Shown: positions 33,861 to 34,274 of the stretch, in pieces
Layout of the letters: each line of letters starts with the position of its first letter
How positions within the stretch are numbered: the stretch's first letter is position 1
NCBI GenBank assembly: GCA_022361035.1
Contig: JAKSBP010000098.1
Coordinates: 1-34,274 of the forward strand
DNA from: Clostridia bacterium
GTDB lineage: Bacteria; Bacillota; Clostridia; Peptostreptococcales; Caminicellaceae
DNA length: 34,274 bases
Direction: 5' to 3'
Translations under genes and position numbers: made by a program
The notes under the pieces: model-generated
The model's input: only the letters and a program-made list of their open reading frames with translations
Told to the model about the DNA's origin: nothing
Database searches by the model: none

Positions 33861-34052
33861 ATGTCTTTAATAAGTATGGCCATGAATATAGGTAGCTTCA
33901 ATGTGAAAATTTCTGTTAACAGGAATGAACAAGTAAAAAAGAATATAGAGAGAAGAAGATCTGAACATGATCAGAGAATAAATGAAGCATTGGAGCGTAG
34001 GAATAACCTAATATATGATTATAACATGTATGACTATATGATGATGATATAG
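33861..34052 (+). CDS. Small protein of unknown function, paralogue 2 (63 aa)
   Basis: 63 residues from the ATG at 33861, which has AAGGAGGA 7 nt upstream. The N-terminus MSLISMAMNIGSFNVKISV aligns without gaps to paralogue 1. The middle is a highly charged helix and the C-terminus is rich in Tyr, Asp and Met (YDYNMYDYMMMI). The frame is open further upstream to a GTG at 33780 that has its own GAGGAG site and would add 27 residues. The alignment with paralogue 1 favours the shorter form, but both could be made. Confidence 0.7.
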   Translation: MSLISMAMNIGSFNVKISVNRNEQVKKNIERRRSEHDQRINEALERRNNLIYDYNMYDYMMMI

Positions 34053-34061
34053 ATAAAATAT

Positions 34062-34087
34062 GAGAAGGTGGATTAGTCCACCTTCTC
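34062..34087. terminator. Hairpin at the left edge of repeat copy A
   Basis: GAGAAGGTGGA and TCCACCTTCTC form a perfect 11-bp stem around TTAG. No T run follows on the plus strand; a T-rich stretch follows on the minus strand. It directly joins the repeat body. Confidence 0.55.
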
Positions 34088-34238
34088 AGATTGTTGACAA
34101 AGTCAACAAGATGACAGGCTTTAACAAACTTCCAAGTTCAAGGCACGCTGAAATCGAGGAGCGCAGCTTGCTCTGCTGCAAGTGAGCACCAGAGATTTTC
34201 AGCAGTAACACAGAAATTGGGAGTTTGTTAACAGCCTC
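34088..34238 (+). repeat. Structured repeat family 2, copy A (151 bp)
   Basis: Begins AGATTGTTGACAAAGTCAAC and ends GTTTGTTAACAGCCTC. Nested stems: TTGTTGAC/GTCAACAA, TAACAAACTTCCAAGTT with AAATTGGGAGTTTGTTA, GCTGAAATC with GATTTTCAGC, and CTTGC/GCAAG. It is nearly identical to copy B (28260-28409) and lies between two hairpins, as that copy does. Confidence 0.9.
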
Positions 34239-34239
34239 A

Positions 34240-34265
34240 ATACCGTGCTTTGCACGGTATTTTTA
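34240..34265 (+). terminator. Terminator at the right edge of repeat copy A
   Basis: ATACCGTGC and GCACGGTAT (34240-34260) form a perfect 9-bp stem around TTT, followed by five T on the plus strand. Confidence 0.85.
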
Positions 34266-34274
34266 TGTATAAAA

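Noticed and set aside
34088..34238. Group II intron or insertion sequence at a terminator
   Set aside because: The location beside a terminator recalls class C introns, but 150 bp is far too short and no reverse transcriptase or transposase is encoded.

Overview
The window looks like chromosome from a low-GC, anaerobic Bacillota (Clostridia or Tissierellia-like). The support is AT-rich intergenic DNA, strong AGGAGG ribosome sites, GTG/TTG starts, a SleB-type wall hydrolase, a ROK regulator beside gal genes, and a biotin gene order (bioF-bioH-bioC) like that of some Bacilli. The genus cannot be fixed by eye. No tRNA, rRNA, transposase, phage gene or CRISPR array was seen.

Layout. 0.1-4.1 kb (minus): nqrBCDEF, a Na+-pumping NADH dehydrogenase operon with no nqrA. 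4.3-6.1 kb (plus, divergent): yhdT-panF, Na+/pantothenate symport. 6.7-8.2 kb: M32 metallocarboxypeptidase. 8.6-10.3 kb: two-component system. 10.5-11.4 kb (minus): secreted LysM/SleB hydrolase. 11.9-13.8 kb (minus): two short-chain dehydrogenases, the second UcpA-like. 14.1-16.9 kb: larC-larE-larB, nickel-pincer cofactor synthesis. 17.0-23.4 kb: ROK regulator, then galK-galE-galT-galM (Leloir pathway). 23.6-25.1 kb (minus): acyl carrier protein and FabF, divergent from bioF-bioH-bioC (25.2-28.0 kb), with a BirA-type biotin operator between them. 28.6-30.6 kb (minus): hflK-hflC. 30.8-32.4 kb: YihY/BrkB membrane protein and a repeat-containing lipoprotein. 32.4-34.3 kb: an island of very small ORFs, hairpins and repeats.

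Most notable. (1) The BirA-like box overlaps the -35 elements of both divergent promoters, so the ACP and FabF are probably dedicated to making the pimeloyl chain for biotin. (2) A repeat family has three full copies of exactly 179 bp (6298, 11745, 32471) plus a shorter relative (28067). Each copy is a long imperfect palindrome, and paired bases change together between copies. (3) A second structured repeat of about 150 bp (1, 28260, 34088) lies beside terminator hairpins in every copy, and between two hairpins in both complete copies. (4) The Nqr operon lacks its quinone subunit gene. (5) Two small paralogous proteins of unknown function (33394 and 33861) lie near two tiny ORFs with strong ribosome sites.

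Functional links, all inferred: the Na+ gradient made by Nqr could drive PanF; pantothenate feeds CoA and ACP phosphopantetheine; the ACP and FabF feed biotin synthesis; the gal operon turns galactose into glucose-1-phosphate.
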